In this document: positions 8,913 through 18,084 of the stretch, one piece after another | How positions within the stretch are numbered: position 1 is the first letter of the stretch | How the letters are laid out: every line of letters starts with the position of its first letter | From: Marivita sp041725935 | GTDB taxonomy: Bacteria; Pseudomonadota; Alphaproteobacteria; Rhodobacterales; Rhodobacteraceae | Assembly (NCBI GenBank): GCA_041725935.1 | Contig: JBGRQD010000009.1 | Location: 89,843 to 153,842, forward strand | Reading direction: 5' to 3' | DNA: 64,000 bases | Notes under the pieces: model-generated | What the model saw: only the letters and a program-made list of their open reading frames with translations | The model's database searches: none | What the model was told of the DNA's origin: nothing | Translations under genes and position numbers: made by a program

Positions 8913-9019
8913 GATCTTGCCCTCACTGTCGTCATCCCCGCCATATGTAGCGGATTTTGATTCTCAGATTGCTGCCCAATGTGCTAGTCTCAGGGCAGTC
9001 CGAGGGATACTGCGGTGAC

Positions 9020-10327
9020 ATGACAAACACAACGGGCAAGCCGCAGACATCGCCGCAGCGCAGTTTCCTGTTCCTGCAGGGTCCCCACGGCCCGTTCTTC
9101 AGCGAATTGGCGAACAGGTTGCGCGAAACCGGGGCCACCTGCTTTCGCGTGGCGTTCAACGCGGGCGATGGGTCGCGGTGGCGGGACCGGTCGTCCCTGC
9201 TGGCGTTCCGCGACCCGCTGGACGCGTGGCCGGACCAGTTGCGCCAGTGGATCGCAACGACAGGGGCCACGGATCTAGTGCTTTACGGCGACGTACGTCG
9301 TCACCATGCAGAGGCCATCCGGATCGCAAAGGATGCTGGTTTGACCGTCCATATCTTTGAGGAAGGCTATCTGCGTCCCTACTGGGCCACCTACGAACGG
9401 GACGGGTCGAACGGCAATTCCCGGTTGATGCGGATCACGCTGGAGCAGATGGCCAACGCGCTGAGCCGGACGGCGGATGTACCCGCCCTGCCCCCGGATC
9501 GCTGGGGCGATTTGCGCATGCACATGGTGCACGGTGCCTTGTACCATTGGCATGTGTTGTTCCGAAACCACAGTTTTCCGCATTACCGGCCCCACCGCGA
9601 CCAGAGTGTTGCCGAAGAGTTTCGCCTGCAGCTTCTGCGGCTGTTGCGACGACCGCGCCACATGGTCGAACGCTGGATCACCACGCGCCGCATCCGGACC
9701 GGCGGGCGGCCTTTTCACGTCGTGTTGCTGCAGCTGGAGCATGACGCCAATTTCCGCGCGTATTCAGATTTCGCCTCGCAGACCGATTTCGTGGACATGG
9801 TCATCGACGGGTTCGCCAAGGGCGCGCCCCCCCATCACCGGCTGGTGTTCAAGGCGCATCCGCTCGAGGATGGGCGCGTACCGTTAGAGCGCAAGATCCG
9901 CGACGGCGCCCGTGCCAAAGGTGTCCTTGACCGTGTGCATTTCGTGCGCGGCGGCAAGCTGGCTTACCTTTTGCAGGCGGCCCGGTCGGCCGTCACCGTA
10001 AACTCCACCTCCGCGCATCAGGCGCTCTGGCGCGGATTGCCGGTGCGCAGTTTCGGGACCAGCGTGTATGACAAGCCGGGTTTGGTGTCGCAGCAAGCCT
10101 TGCCGGACTTCTTTGCCGATCCGATGCCACCGGATGCAGGTGCTTATGCAATCTACCGTCAATTCCTTCTGGAAACGAGCCAGGTGCCGGGTGGGTTTTA
10201 TTCGACAAAAGGGCGGTCGCAACTCTTGCGGCAGGTGGTCGACAGGATGCTGTCGTCCGATGACACCTACGCCCTGCGACTAGACTCCCGCGAGACCGAG
10301 GCGCAACAGTTGCGTGTCGTTCGCTGA
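9020..10327 (+). CDS. kpsS: KpsS-like capsular polysaccharide Kdo-transferase
   Basis: Capsule polysaccharide biosynthesis/export family. Known KpsS enzymes add the first beta-Kdo residues to the lipid anchor of group 2 capsules. The 435-residue protein has the family features FLQGPHGPFF near the N-terminus, FEEGYLRPYWATYE, an FKAHPLEDGR segment, and NSTSAHQALWRGLPVRSFG, which resembles the nucleotide-sugar binding end of the fold. The ATG at 9020 is preferred over an in-frame start at 8957 because conserved sequence begins after it. It is followed by an OPX lipoprotein and KpsC on the same strand. Confidence 0.85.
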   Translation: MTNTTGKPQTSPQRSFLFLQGPHGPFFSELANRLRETGATCFRVAFNAGDGSRWRDRSSLLAFRDPLDAWPDQLRQWIATTGATDLVLYGDVRRHHAEAIRIAKDAGLTVHIFEEGYLRPYWATYERDGSNGNSRLMRITLEQMANALSRTADVPALPPDRWGDLRMHMVHGALYHWHVLFRNHSFPHYRPHRDQSVAEEFRLQLLRLLRRPRHMVERWITTRRIRTGGRPFHVVLLQLEHDANFRAYSDFASQTDFVDMVIDGFAKGAPPHHRLVFKAHPLEDGRVPLERKIRDGARAKGVLDRVHFVRGGKLAYLLQAARSAVTVNSTSAHQALWRGLPVRSFGTSVYDKPGLVSQQALPDFFADPMPPDAGAYAIYRQFLLETSQVPGGFYSTKGRSQLLRQVVDRMLSSDDTYALRLDSRETEAQQLRVVR

Positions 10328-10426
10328 TCTGCACCAGCCCTAGTACTGGCCAAACTCACTGTATTCCGGTACCTTACCTCAAAAATATAAACCGAGGCAG
10401 TTCTATCTGGTCGAGGAGACCGAGCA

Positions 10427-11578
10427 GTGTTCAGTTCGAAATTACGGTGGGCTCGGCCCATTGCCGTGGTGCTGTCGGCATCGTTGGTTGCGTCTTGCGG
10501 CCTGCCGGGCGTTGGCCCGACAAAAAACCAGATCTTCGCAGGCTCCGTTCAACGCGAAGGCGACTCCTTTGTGGTCGCCGTCAATGACCGTGTGACACGG
10601 GCCACAGCGGTTGTTCCTGCCTTGGGTTTTTCAGACCAGCTCAGGAACGCAGGCGTTCAAAGCGCCGATATCATCCGTCCGGGCGACGTGCTGGGCCTGA
10701 CGGTCTGGGAAAACGTAGATGATGGCCTGCTGGCCGGTCCGACGGCGAACGCTACCGCGCTTGAGAGCGTTCAGGTCGATGGATCCGGGTTCATCTTCGT
10801 GCCCTATGCCGGCCGCATCAAGGCGGCTGGCAACACGCCCGAGGCCATTCGCCGGCTGATTACCGAGAAGTTACAGGAACAGACGCCCGATCCGCAGGTC
10901 GAGGTGCGCCGGACCGCTGGTGACGGCGCGACCGTGTCGATCCTCGGCTCTGCCGGGGTGCAGGGAGTTTTTCCGATCACCCGCCCGACACGAACGCTGG
11001 CCGCAATGCTGGCCAGTGCCGGTGGTGTCGGCGAGGCCGCAGATATCGCTCAGATCACACTGACGCGGGGTGGCCACAGTGAGACCATCTGGTTCGAAGA
11101 TCTCTACGACCGCCCAGAGCTGGACATCGCGCTGCGAAATGGCGACCGCATCCTGATCGAGGCAGATCAACGGTCCTTCACCGCTTTGGGTGCGGCGGGC
11201 ACGCAGACGCGCATGACCTTCCAGACACAGACCCTGTCGTTGGTCGAGGCCCTGGCCCAGTTGGGCGGACTGAGCGCCACCACCGCAGACCCGACCGGCG
11301 TTTTCGTGTTCCGTAATGAACCGGCGGAGATCGCAAACGCAGTTCTGGGGCGGAGCGATCTGGTGGGCGCCCAGCGGTTGATCTACGTGATGGACCTGAC
11401 CGAACCAAACGGCCTGTTCATGGCGCGCGATTTCCTGATCCGCGACCGCGACACGATCTACGTCACCGAAGCACCCATCGTTCAGTGGAACCGCACCATC
11501 GCGTCGATCACCGGAACTCTGGGCGGGGCGCAGAGCCTCACGAGCGTCGCCACGGGCGGGGTCACGGGCACAGAGTAA
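10427..11578 (+). CDS. Polysaccharide export lipoprotein, Wza/KpsD (OPX) family
   Basis: Outer-membrane polysaccharide export protein. It begins with GTG at 10427, preceded by GAGGAG, and has a lipoprotein signal peptide with lipobox VASC, giving a lipidated Cys24. The central part carries the poly-export domain (LGLTVWEN, then a VDGSGFIFVPYAGRIKAAG stretch) followed by SLBB-like beta-grasp repeats (VSILGSAGVQGVFPI). Its position between KpsS and KpsC indicates that it exports the same capsule. There is a 99-base gap upstream that could hold a promoter, and kpsC starts 8 bases downstream. Confidence 0.9.
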   Translation: MFSSKLRWARPIAVVLSASLVASCGLPGVGPTKNQIFAGSVQREGDSFVVAVNDRVTRATAVVPALGFSDQLRNAGVQSADIIRPGDVLGLTVWENVDDGLLAGPTANATALESVQVDGSGFIFVPYAGRIKAAGNTPEAIRRLITEKLQEQTPDPQVEVRRTAGDGATVSILGSAGVQGVFPITRPTRTLAAMLASAGGVGEAADIAQITLTRGGHSETIWFEDLYDRPELDIALRNGDRILIEADQRSFTALGAAGTQTRMTFQTQTLSLVEALAQLGGLSATTADPTGVFVFRNEPAEIANAVLGRSDLVGAQRLIYVMDLTEPNGLFMARDFLIRDRDTIYVTEAPIVQWNRTIASITGTLGGAQSLTSVATGGVTGTE

Positions 11579-11585
11579 CGGGGCG

Positions 11586-13610
11586 ATGCAGCCTCTGGCA
11601 TCACACGCGAACGCCGGGGAGGATGCTTCCCGGCGTTTGTGTGTCTACAATTCCGGTTTCCTGACGCAGACGCGCATCAAGCGCATCCTGCAATTGGCCG
11701 GGTGGTCCGTGACGATTGGCCGTCCTTCGGGCGATGACTGGGTCGGTGTCTGGGGGGCGGCCCCCAGCGCAGAGCGCGGACTTGCCGTGGCTGAAGGCCG
11801 GGATGTGCCGATACTGCGGGTCGAGGATGCGTTTCTGCGGTCCCTGCACCCCGGCCGTGTCGAGCGGGAGCCGCCTCTGGGTCTTGTGCTGGACCGGTCC
11901 GGTCTGCATTTCGATGCCGCCCGCCCGTCGGATCTTGAGACCCTTCTGCTGGACGATCCGCTGGACGACGCGGCACAATTGAACATTGCGCGCGATTTGA
12001 TGGCACGGTTCTGCAGGGCGCGCCTGTCAAAATACAGCGCCTATGATCCCGAACTGCCTCTGCCGGAGCCGGGTTACGTGCTGGTGATCGACCAGGTCGA
12101 AGGCGATGCGTCGGTGCTGGCCTCGGTGCCGGGGCCCGACATGGCGCGGGCGCGGTTTGCCGAGATGCTGTACTATGCCCAGACCGAGCACCCCGCCGCG
12201 CACATCCTGATCCGGTCACATCCCGAAACGCTTGCAGGCAAACGGTCGGGGCATTTCACCAAGGAACAGGCGCAGGGGCGCATTTCCTTCGTCGACGGCG
12301 CGTTTGCCCCGATGGACCTGCTGGAGGGGGCCATCGCCGTTTATACGTTGTCGTCGCAGATGGGCTTCGAGGCGATACTGGCCGGTCACAAGCCGCGCGT
12401 TTTCGGCACACCGTTCTATGCCGGGTGGTGGCTGACCGTAGACGAACACCCGTTGATCCGACGCCAGCGCAGGCTCACACGGGCGCAGCTTTTTGCGGGC
12501 GCGATGATGCGCTATCCGGTGTGGTACGATCCCTATCACGACCGGCTGTGCGATCTGGAGCGCGTGATCGGCACGCTTGAAGCGACGCAGCGCGCATGGA
12601 TCGAGGATCGGCACGGTTGGGTCGGGCGCAACATCCGCCTGTGGAAACGCCCGCATATGCAGGCGATGTTTGGAGGCCAAAAACCCATGCGGTTCGGCGA
12701 GACGCGCCCGAGCGGCGGTGGCAGAGTGATGGCCTGGGGCAAGACCGCAAAGGAGGGTGAGGTCTGCGTCGAGGACGGGTTCATCCGGTCTCAAGGGCTT
12801 GGGGCAGAGCTTGTTCCGCCGCTCTCGCTGGTTCTGGACGACACGGGCATCTATTTCGATCCGACGCGCCCCTCGCGGCTTGAAAGCCTCATCGTGAAAA
12901 GCTCCAACCTGCCGGATCATGCGCTCGCCCGTGCCCGACGCATCCTCCAGCGCGTGATCGCGGAGCGGGTGACGAAATACGCCACCGGCGCGCCGGTTGC
13001 CCCGTTGAACCTGCCAGACACGCGCCCCGTGCTGCTGGTGCCGGGTCAGGTCGAGGATGATGCCTCTGTGCTGATCGGCAGCCCGGAGATCACGACCAAC
13101 GCCGCGCTGCTGAAGCGGGTTCGGGACGCGAATGCCGATGCGTGTATCCTCTACAAACCCCATCCCGACGTGGTGGCGGGTCTGCGGCCAGGTGTGGTGC
13201 CGGACGCAACGGAATGGGCAGATCAGATCGTCATGGACGCCCCGATGGCCAGCCTGTTGTCGCAGGTCGATGCGGTCTGGACGATGACGTCGCTGACCGG
13301 GTTCGAGGCGCTTCTGCGCGAGGTTCCGGTGACGACGCTTGGCCTGCCGTTCTATGCCGGATGGGGGTTGACCACCGATTTGTGCCCGGTTCCGGCGCGG
13401 CGGGGTCAGGTCGTGTCACTGGAGATGTTGGTGCATGCCGCGCTGATCGAGTATCCACGCTATTTCGATCCTGTCACGCGGCAGGCCTGCCCGATCGAGG
13501 TGGCGCTTGACCGTTTGGCGGCAGGGCAAGTGACGCGCCCCAATGGACTGCGCATGCTGGCCAAGGCGCAGGGCGTGATGGCCAGCTACGCCTGGCTCTG
13601 GCGGCGCTGA
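11586..13610 (+). CDS. kpsC: KpsC capsule beta-Kdo transferase (two-domain)
   Basis: A 674-residue protein made of two homologous glycosyltransferase halves, as in KpsC, which alternates Kdo linkages to build the poly-Kdo linker of the capsule. Each half repeats the same elements: VEDAFLRS and LVLDRSGLHFDA in the first, VEDGFIRSQGLG and LVLDDTGIYFDPTRPS in the second, and FGTPFYAGWW versus LGLPFYAGWG near the ends. It starts 8 bases after the OPX gene. Its last 25 bases overlap the 3' end of ribD on the other strand. No ABC exporter genes (kpsM, kpsT) are beside it in this window. Confidence 0.92.
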   Translation: MQPLASHANAGEDASRRLCVYNSGFLTQTRIKRILQLAGWSVTIGRPSGDDWVGVWGAAPSAERGLAVAEGRDVPILRVEDAFLRSLHPGRVEREPPLGLVLDRSGLHFDAARPSDLETLLLDDPLDDAAQLNIARDLMARFCRARLSKYSAYDPELPLPEPGYVLVIDQVEGDASVLASVPGPDMARARFAEMLYYAQTEHPAAHILIRSHPETLAGKRSGHFTKEQAQGRISFVDGAFAPMDLLEGAIAVYTLSSQMGFEAILAGHKPRVFGTPFYAGWWLTVDEHPLIRRQRRLTRAQLFAGAMMRYPVWYDPYHDRLCDLERVIGTLEATQRAWIEDRHGWVGRNIRLWKRPHMQAMFGGQKPMRFGETRPSGGGRVMAWGKTAKEGEVCVEDGFIRSQGLGAELVPPLSLVLDDTGIYFDPTRPSRLESLIVKSSNLPDHALARARRILQRVIAERVTKYATGAPVAPLNLPDTRPVLLVPGQVEDDASVLIGSPEITTNAALLKRVRDANADACILYKPHPDVVAGLRPGVVPDATEWADQIVMDAPMASLLSQVDAVWTMTSLTGFEALLREVPVTTLGLPFYAGWGLTTDLCPVPARRGQVVSLEMLVHAALIEYPRYFDPVTRQACPIEVALDRLAAGQVTRPNGLRMLAKAQGVMASYAWLWRR

Positions 13611-14698
13611 CGCGCCCAGCTTTGCACCACGTCTTCGCCGCTTTGCCGAACTGATTTCAGGGCAAACCGTGGCGCTTCGGACAGGCGATCCAGCCCAAGT
13701 GCGCCCAGCGCCGGGCGGCCTTCGGCACCGATCACGACACCGCCCATATGCAGATCGAGCCGTTCCACGAGGTCAGCCGCCAGAAGGCTTGCCGCGAGGT
13801 CCCCGCCGCCTTCGCAGAACACCCGCGTCAGCCCCTCGGCCCCAAGCATCTGCATCAGCGCGGCGATGTCCACCTGTCGCCCGTGCAGCGGCACGCAGAT
13901 CAGCTTGGCCCCGAGCGCCTGCCATGCCTTGACCGTGTCCTCGGGCGCGTCCTCGCCGTGGCACAGCCAGACGGGTGCCTGATCCAGCGTGCGGGCGAGG
14001 TTGCCATCAAGCGGCAGATCCAGACGCCGCGACACGACGATCCGCACGGGCTGGCGTGGCACGTCGAAGCCCCGCACCGTCAACAGCGGATCATCCGCGC
14101 GCACCGTTCCCGCACCGACCATCACCGCGTCATGGATGGCCCGCAGGCGGTGCACATAGGCGCGCGTTTCCGGCCCGGTGATCCATTGGCTGTCGCCGCT
14201 GGCGGTGGCGATGCGGCCATCGAGGCTGGTCGCCAGTTTCAGCGTCAACAGGGGGCGGCCATTGGAGACGCGGCAGAAAAACCCGGCATGGTCATCTTCT
14301 GCCTCATCGACGCAAAGGCCGGTTTCAACCTCGATATCCGCAGCGCGAAGACGGTCAAAGCCCCGGCCGGAGACACGCGGGTCCATATCCGAAAACGGCG
14401 CCACGACGCGCACGATGCCGGCGGCAATCAGGGCATCCGTGCAGGGCGGTGTCAGACCGTGATGCGCGCAGGGTTCCAGCGTGACATAGGCCGTCGCACC
14501 GCGCGCCTGCACACCGGCCTCTGCCAGCGCTTCGGTTTCGGCATGGGGTCGGCCACCGGGTTTCGTCCAGCCTTCGCCAAGCACGGTGCCGTCCTTGACA
14601 ATGACGCAACCAACCGCAGGATTGGGCCATGTGTTGCCCATCCCGCGTCGGCCCAGTTCCAACGCCCGGAGCATATGGCGCGCATCATCCGGGCGCAT
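13586..14698 (-). CDS. ribD: Riboflavin biosynthesis deaminase/reductase
   Basis: Bifunctional enzyme of 370 residues. The N-terminal cytidine-deaminase-like domain has the zinc site HAE (52-54) and PCAHHGLTPPC (76-86). The C-terminal half is the reductase domain, with the MVGAGTVRADDPLL motif. It catalyses the second and third steps of riboflavin synthesis. It lies 9 bases downstream of nrdR and is probably co-transcribed with it, an arrangement common in alphaproteobacteria. Its stop codon lies inside the end of kpsC on the opposite strand. Confidence 0.95.
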   Translation of the reverse strand: MRPDDARHMLRALELGRRGMGNTWPNPAVGCVIVKDGTVLGEGWTKPGGRPHAETEALAEAGVQARGATAYVTLEPCAHHGLTPPCTDALIAAGIVRVVAPFSDMDPRVSGRGFDRLRAADIEVETGLCVDEAEDDHAGFFCRVSNGRPLLTLKLATSLDGRIATASGDSQWITGPETRAYVHRLRAIHDAVMVGAGTVRADDPLLTVRGFDVPRQPVRIVVSRRLDLPLDGNLARTLDQAPVWLCHGEDAPEDTVKAWQALGAKLICVPLHGRQVDIAALMQMLGAEGLTRVFCEGGGDLAASLLAADLVERLDLHMGGVVIGAEGRPALGALGLDRLSEAPRFALKSVRQSGEDVVQSWARQRRQSQA

Positions 14699-14707
14699 GG
14701 GGCAGGA

Positions 14708-15187
14708 TCACTCTTCGGTTTTTGGTTTGTCTTTTTCGTTCGGGCGCAGTTCGCTGACGAACTTGTCGAAATCGTCGGCTTCCTGAAAGTTCTTGTAGAC
14801 GCTTGCAAACCGGACATAGGCCACGGTGTCAATCCGCGCGAGCGTCTCCATCACGATTTCACCGATCTGCTTGGAGGCGATGTCGGTTTCTCCAAGGCTT
14901 TCCAGACGGCGCACGATGCCCGAGATCATCTGGTCGATCCGTTCGGGATCGATGGGTCTTTTCTGCATCGCCATGCGGATCGACCGTTCAAGCTTGTCGC
15001 GGTCAAAATCCTCGCGCCTACCGCTTGATTTGATCACCACGAGATCGCGCAACTGCACGCGTTCATAGGTCGTGAACCGGCCCCCGCAGGCCGGGCAAAA
15101 GCGCCTGCGCCGAATGGCAACATGGTCCTCTGCGGGACGGCTATCTTTTACCTGGGTGTCGATATTTCCGCAAAACGGGCAGCGCAT
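14708..15187 (-). CDS. nrdR: Transcriptional repressor of ribonucleotide reductase genes
   Basis: NrdR senses the ATP/dATP balance and represses nrd genes. Starting at 15187 (MRCPFCG) it has 159 residues, with a zinc ribbon formed by CPFC (3-6) and CPAC (31-34) followed by an ATP-cone domain (VIKSSGRREDFDRDKL). An in-frame start at 15238 would place 17 extra residues before the invariant N-terminus and is unlikely. It has an acidic, lysine-rich tail ending in KPKTEE. It is the first gene of a pair with ribD. Confidence 0.95.
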   Translation of the reverse strand: MRCPFCGNIDTQVKDSRPAEDHVAIRRRRFCPACGGRFTTYERVQLRDLVVIKSSGRREDFDRDKLERSIRMAMQKRPIDPERIDQMISGIVRRLESLGETDIASKQIGEIVMETLARIDTVAYVRFASVYKNFQEADDFDKFVSELRPNEKDKPKTEE

Positions 15188-15355
15188 CGGCCGTTCCCCT
15201 CTTAATCGTCTCTGCCTCAGTCTGTGGGTTCGCCCCACTTATCCACAGCCACTATAGGTGAGCCGCGAAGTTTTGGGTAGCCCGGATTTCATCCCGCAAG
15301 GACTGGTGGTCTGGCTGCATCAGATCGGCCTCTTCTTACCGAAAATACCGCCTTT

Positions 15356-15760
15356 TTACATCAGATGCGCCACGATACGCCGGGTGTGCGGGGCGTTCCG
15401 GTGCTCGAACAGGTAGATGCCCTGCCACGTACCGAGCGCCATGCGGCCGTCCGTGACCGGGATCGACAGGCTCACCGGGAGCAGGGCGGCCTTGATATGG
15501 GCGGGCATGTCGTCGGGGCCTTCGTAGGTGTGTGTCAGATAGGACATCGCGGGATCAGTCGTCGGCGGCACAAGCCGGTGAAAGAACGCCGTCAGATCGG
15601 TTTGCACTTCGGGATCGGCGTTTTCCTGGATCAGAAGGCTGGCCGATGTGTGCTGAATGAACAGTGTCAGCAAACCGGTACCCCGCACCCAATCGGCCAC
15701 TTCAGAGGTGAATTCATAAAGGCCGGGCCCGGTTGTGTGGATCTGAAAAACCGTTTGCAT
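15356..15760 (-). CDS. yjbQ: YjbQ family (UPF0047) protein
   Basis: A 134-residue protein spanning the whole UPF0047 domain. It has the signature HTSASLLIQENADPEV and a C-terminal GTWQGIYLFEHRNAPHTR. Members were described as having weak thiamine-phosphate synthase activity; the physiological role is unclear. It is divergent from the dienelactone-hydrolase gene, with 96 bases between the starts. Confidence 0.9.
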   Translation of the reverse strand: MQTVFQIHTTGPGLYEFTSEVADWVRGTGLLTLFIQHTSASLLIQENADPEVQTDLTAFFHRLVPPTTDPAMSYLTHTYEGPDDMPAHIKAALLPVSLSIPVTDGRMALGTWQGIYLFEHRNAPHTRRIVAHLM

Positions 15761-15856
15761 AAAAGAACAATACCCAGTGGGTGGTCTCGGCCTATCTTAC
15801 GATCATCCGAGTCGGACACTGCACGATCCGTCGGCGGACTTACAGGGAGCATTCGC

Positions 15857-16762
15857 ATGAACGAGATTACACCGACCAAACGCATGACGGCCAAGGACTT
15901 TGATCAGGAGCTGCTCGAGCTTTACGATTTCTATGCACATGGAAAGATCACCAAGCGTGAGTTTCTGGACCGCGCCGGAAAGTTTGCGGTGGGCGGGCTG
16001 ACTGCCGCCGCCCTGCTGAACATGATGTCACCGAACTATGCGCTGGCCGAGCAAGTCAGTTTCAACGATCCGGACATCATCGCGGAATACATCACCTACC
16101 CGTCGCCCAACGGCCATGGCGAGGTGCGCGGCTATCTTGTGAAACCCGCCAATCTGACCGGCACGGCCGCGGCGGTTGTGGTGGTTCACGAAAACCGCGG
16201 GCTGAACCCCTATATCGAAGACGTGGCGCGCCGCGTGGCCAAGGCGGGCTTTATCGCGCTGGCACCGGACGGGCTGAGCAGCGTGGGCGGCTATCCCGGC
16301 AATGATGCCGAAGGGCGCGAATTGCAGCAATCGGTCGATGGCGAAAAGCTGATGAACGACTTTTTCGCCGCCTATGAATTCCTTGCCGATCACTCGGACA
16401 CCACCGGCAAGGTGGGCTGCGTCGGGTTCTGCTACGGTGGCGGCGTGTGCAACGCGATGGCGGTGGCCTATCCGGAACTGTCCGCGTCCGTGCCGTTCTA
16501 TGGTCGTCAGGCAAGCGCCGAAGACGTGCCGAAGATCCAGGCTCCGTTGTTGATTCACTACGCGGAACTGGACGAGCGCATCAACGCAGGCTGGCCCGCC
16601 TTTGAGGCCGCGTTGCAGGAGCATGGCAAGACCTATACGGCGCATATTTACCCGGGTGTGAACCACGGGTTCCACAATGACAGCACTCCGCGTTACGACG
16701 AAGCGGCGGCAGAGCTGGCTTGGGACCGCACGATTGCGTTCTTCAACGAGCATCTGAACTGA
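15857..16762 (+). CDS. Dienelactone hydrolase family protein, exported
   Basis: Alpha/beta hydrolase of 301 residues. The nucleophile elbow GFCYGGG puts Cys192 in the catalytic position, as in dienelactone hydrolase. Asp in ELDERIN and His in GVNHGFHND complete the triad. The first 65 residues contain a charged stretch, KREFLDRAGKFAVGG and a hydrophobic segment ending ALAEQ, suggesting an unusually long signal peptide or membrane anchor. The ATG at 15857 follows an AGGGAG sequence. The substrate is unknown and the link to dienelactone is by family only. Confidence 0.88.
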   Translation: MNEITPTKRMTAKDFDQELLELYDFYAHGKITKREFLDRAGKFAVGGLTAAALLNMMSPNYALAEQVSFNDPDIIAEYITYPSPNGHGEVRGYLVKPANLTGTAAAVVVVHENRGLNPYIEDVARRVAKAGFIALAPDGLSSVGGYPGNDAEGRELQQSVDGEKLMNDFFAAYEFLADHSDTTGKVGCVGFCYGGGVCNAMAVAYPELSASVPFYGRQASAEDVPKIQAPLLIHYAELDERINAGWPAFEAALQEHGKTYTAHIYPGVNHGFHNDSTPRYDEAAAELAWDRTIAFFNEHLN

Positions 16763-16770
16763 GCCGAATT

Positions 16771-16796
16771 GCCAGACCGGTGGAACCCGGTCTGGC
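16771..16796 (+). terminator. Hairpin terminator after the dienelactone-hydrolase gene
   Basis: GCCAGACCGG pairs with CCGGTCTGGC across a six-base loop, followed by CCCCTTTCG. The stem is perfect and sits 9 bases after the stop codon. The short T-run makes it a moderate candidate. Confidence 0.65.
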
Positions 16797-16846
16797 CCCT
16801 TTCGCGTTGGTGGCCTGAGTATTGCCATCAACGCAAAGGACACTTC

Positions 16847-17521
16847 ATGCCACGCAAGACCCTTTTCATCACCGGTGCATCCACGGGCATCGGTGAAGCA
16901 ACCGCGCGCGCTGCCGTTGAAAACGGCTGGAATGTCGGCCTTTTCGCGCGATCCGAGGACAAGCTGAACGCGCTTTCCGAAGAGTTCGGTCAACACGGGC
17001 TGGCGCTGCCGGGCGATGCGACGGATTTCAAAAGCCAGACCGATGCGATCAACACGCTGGCCGAGCATTTCGGGTCAGTCGAGGCCGCCTTTGCCAATGC
17101 CGGCAAAGGCCTTGATGCGGCAGGCACCGATGACGGCGATCCGGAGGAATGGCAGCAGATGATCCAACTCAACATCATGGGCCTTCTCTGGACGACCAAG
17201 GCCGCGATGCCGCATCTCAAGAAATCCAAGGGTCATCTTCTGATGACCGGCTCTGCGGCAGGACGGCGGCACATCAAGGGATCGGTCTACGGGGCGAGCA
17301 AATGGTTCGTGCACGGCTATGCCGGCAATGTCGCCGAGGAGATGCGCGACTTCGGTGGGCGCTGCAGCGTGATCGCGCCGGGGATGGTCAACACGCCTTT
17401 CTTCGACGAATCCAAACCCGAAAAACTACAGCCTGAAGATGTCGCAGAGGCGGCTGTCTTTGCGCTTCAGTCTGACCCCCGAGCCAATATTCAGGAGATT
17501 TTCCTGATGCCAACAAAATAA
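16847..17521 (+). CDS. Short-chain dehydrogenase/reductase
   Basis: Classical SDR of 224 residues. The nucleotide-binding TGASTGIG is at residues 9-16 and NAGKG follows in the middle. The catalytic serine lies in the TGSAAGRR region, with Tyr and Lys in VYGASKW. Substrate cannot be predicted. The ATG at 16847 is preferred over an upstream in-frame start at 16769 because the SDR fold begins there and the hairpin precedes it. A small repeat protein follows after 11 bases, with its ribosome-binding site overlapping this stop, so the two are likely translated from one mRNA. Confidence 0.9.
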   Translation: MPRKTLFITGASTGIGEATARAAVENGWNVGLFARSEDKLNALSEEFGQHGLALPGDATDFKSQTDAINTLAEHFGSVEAAFANAGKGLDAAGTDDGDPEEWQQMIQLNIMGLLWTTKAAMPHLKKSKGHLLMTGSAAGRRHIKGSVYGASKWFVHGYAGNVAEEMRDFGGRCSVIAPGMVNTPFFDESKPEKLQPEDVAEAAVFALQSDPRANIQEIFLMPTK

Positions 17522-17532
17522 GGAGACTCAAC

Positions 17533-17730
17533 ATGACCGAGACCGACAAAGACCCAAAAACCGGCCCCGGTACGACCAGTGACCCCAATCAGGCGGATCG
17601 AACCGGGCTTCCCGGTCGGGACAAGTACAAGGATGTGCCAGAAGACTCGTCAGGTGAGAAACAGAAGAACACCGACCCCAAGACCGGTCCCGGCACGACC
17701 AGTGACCCCAATCAGGCCGACCGAACCTGA
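17533..17730 (+). CDS. Small hydrophilic protein with a duplicated 18-residue unit
   Basis: A 65-residue, strongly hydrophilic protein, rich in Asp, Thr, Pro and Lys, with no signal peptide or membrane segment. Residues 7-24 and 48-65 are identical (DPKTGPGTTSDPNQADRT). The two DNA copies at 17551-17604 and 17674-17727 differ at several third positions, so protein-level conservation is being kept. A clear AGGAG lies upstream. It is probably disordered. No function is known to me; the link to the SDR is by position only. Confidence 0.75.
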   Translation: MTETDKDPKTGPGTTSDPNQADRTGLPGRDKYKDVPEDSSGEKQKNTDPKTGPGTTSDPNQADRT

Positions 17731-17736
17731 CACGTG

Positions 17737-17754
17737 CCCCGCCTCCGGGCGGGG
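17737..17754 (+). terminator. GC-rich hairpin after the small repeat protein
   Basis: CCCCGCC pairs with GGCGGGG across a four-base loop, 7 bases after the stop codon. There is no T-run, so termination is only probable. Confidence 0.45.
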
Positions 17755-17799
17755 AACACTGCGATAGGGCGGATTTTCGTTCAGCGTATTTCCCGGATG

Positions 17800-18081
17800 T
17801 CAGCGAAAGATCGCATCACCCTGCTGATCGACCAGCATGCGCGCCTTGTTGAGCGATGCCTTGGCGGCCTCCTCGTGGCTCTGCAACGTGTCAGCGCGCA
17901 CCATGCGATGTGACTTCACCTCGCCATCGATCTCTTTCTCGATCCGCGCGCCGATGCGCCAGACCGACCCGTCCTTGATGGGATCGGGGTGGATCGTGTA
18001 ACCATTATGCGCCTCGGCAGAGGCGGACGGGGTGGATTGCCCACCGCCGCCTCCGCCGAAGAGTTTTTTTAGAAACGACAT
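17800..18081 (-). CDS. HlyU-like family protein
   Basis: A 93-residue protein. It starts with MSFLKKLFGG and a glycine run, then a compact domain with YTIHPDPIKDGSVWRIGARIEK and the ending RMLVDQQGDAIFR, which resembles the HlyU family (PF10115). That family is named for a Vibrio haemolysin activator of a different fold context, so DNA binding should not be assumed here. It begins 3 bases after the rpoD stop on the same strand and may be expressed by read-through. Confidence 0.75.
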   Translation of the reverse strand: MSFLKKLFGGGGGGQSTPSASAEAHNGYTIHPDPIKDGSVWRIGARIEKEIDGEVKSHRMVRADTLQSHEEAAKASLNKARMLVDQQGDAIFR

Positions 18082-18084
18082 CGC

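Noticed and set aside
8913..9019. FMN riboswitch upstream of ribE
   Set aside because: The gap upstream of ribE on the minus strand lacks the conserved FMN-riboswitch segments, and the KpsS-like gene begins there.
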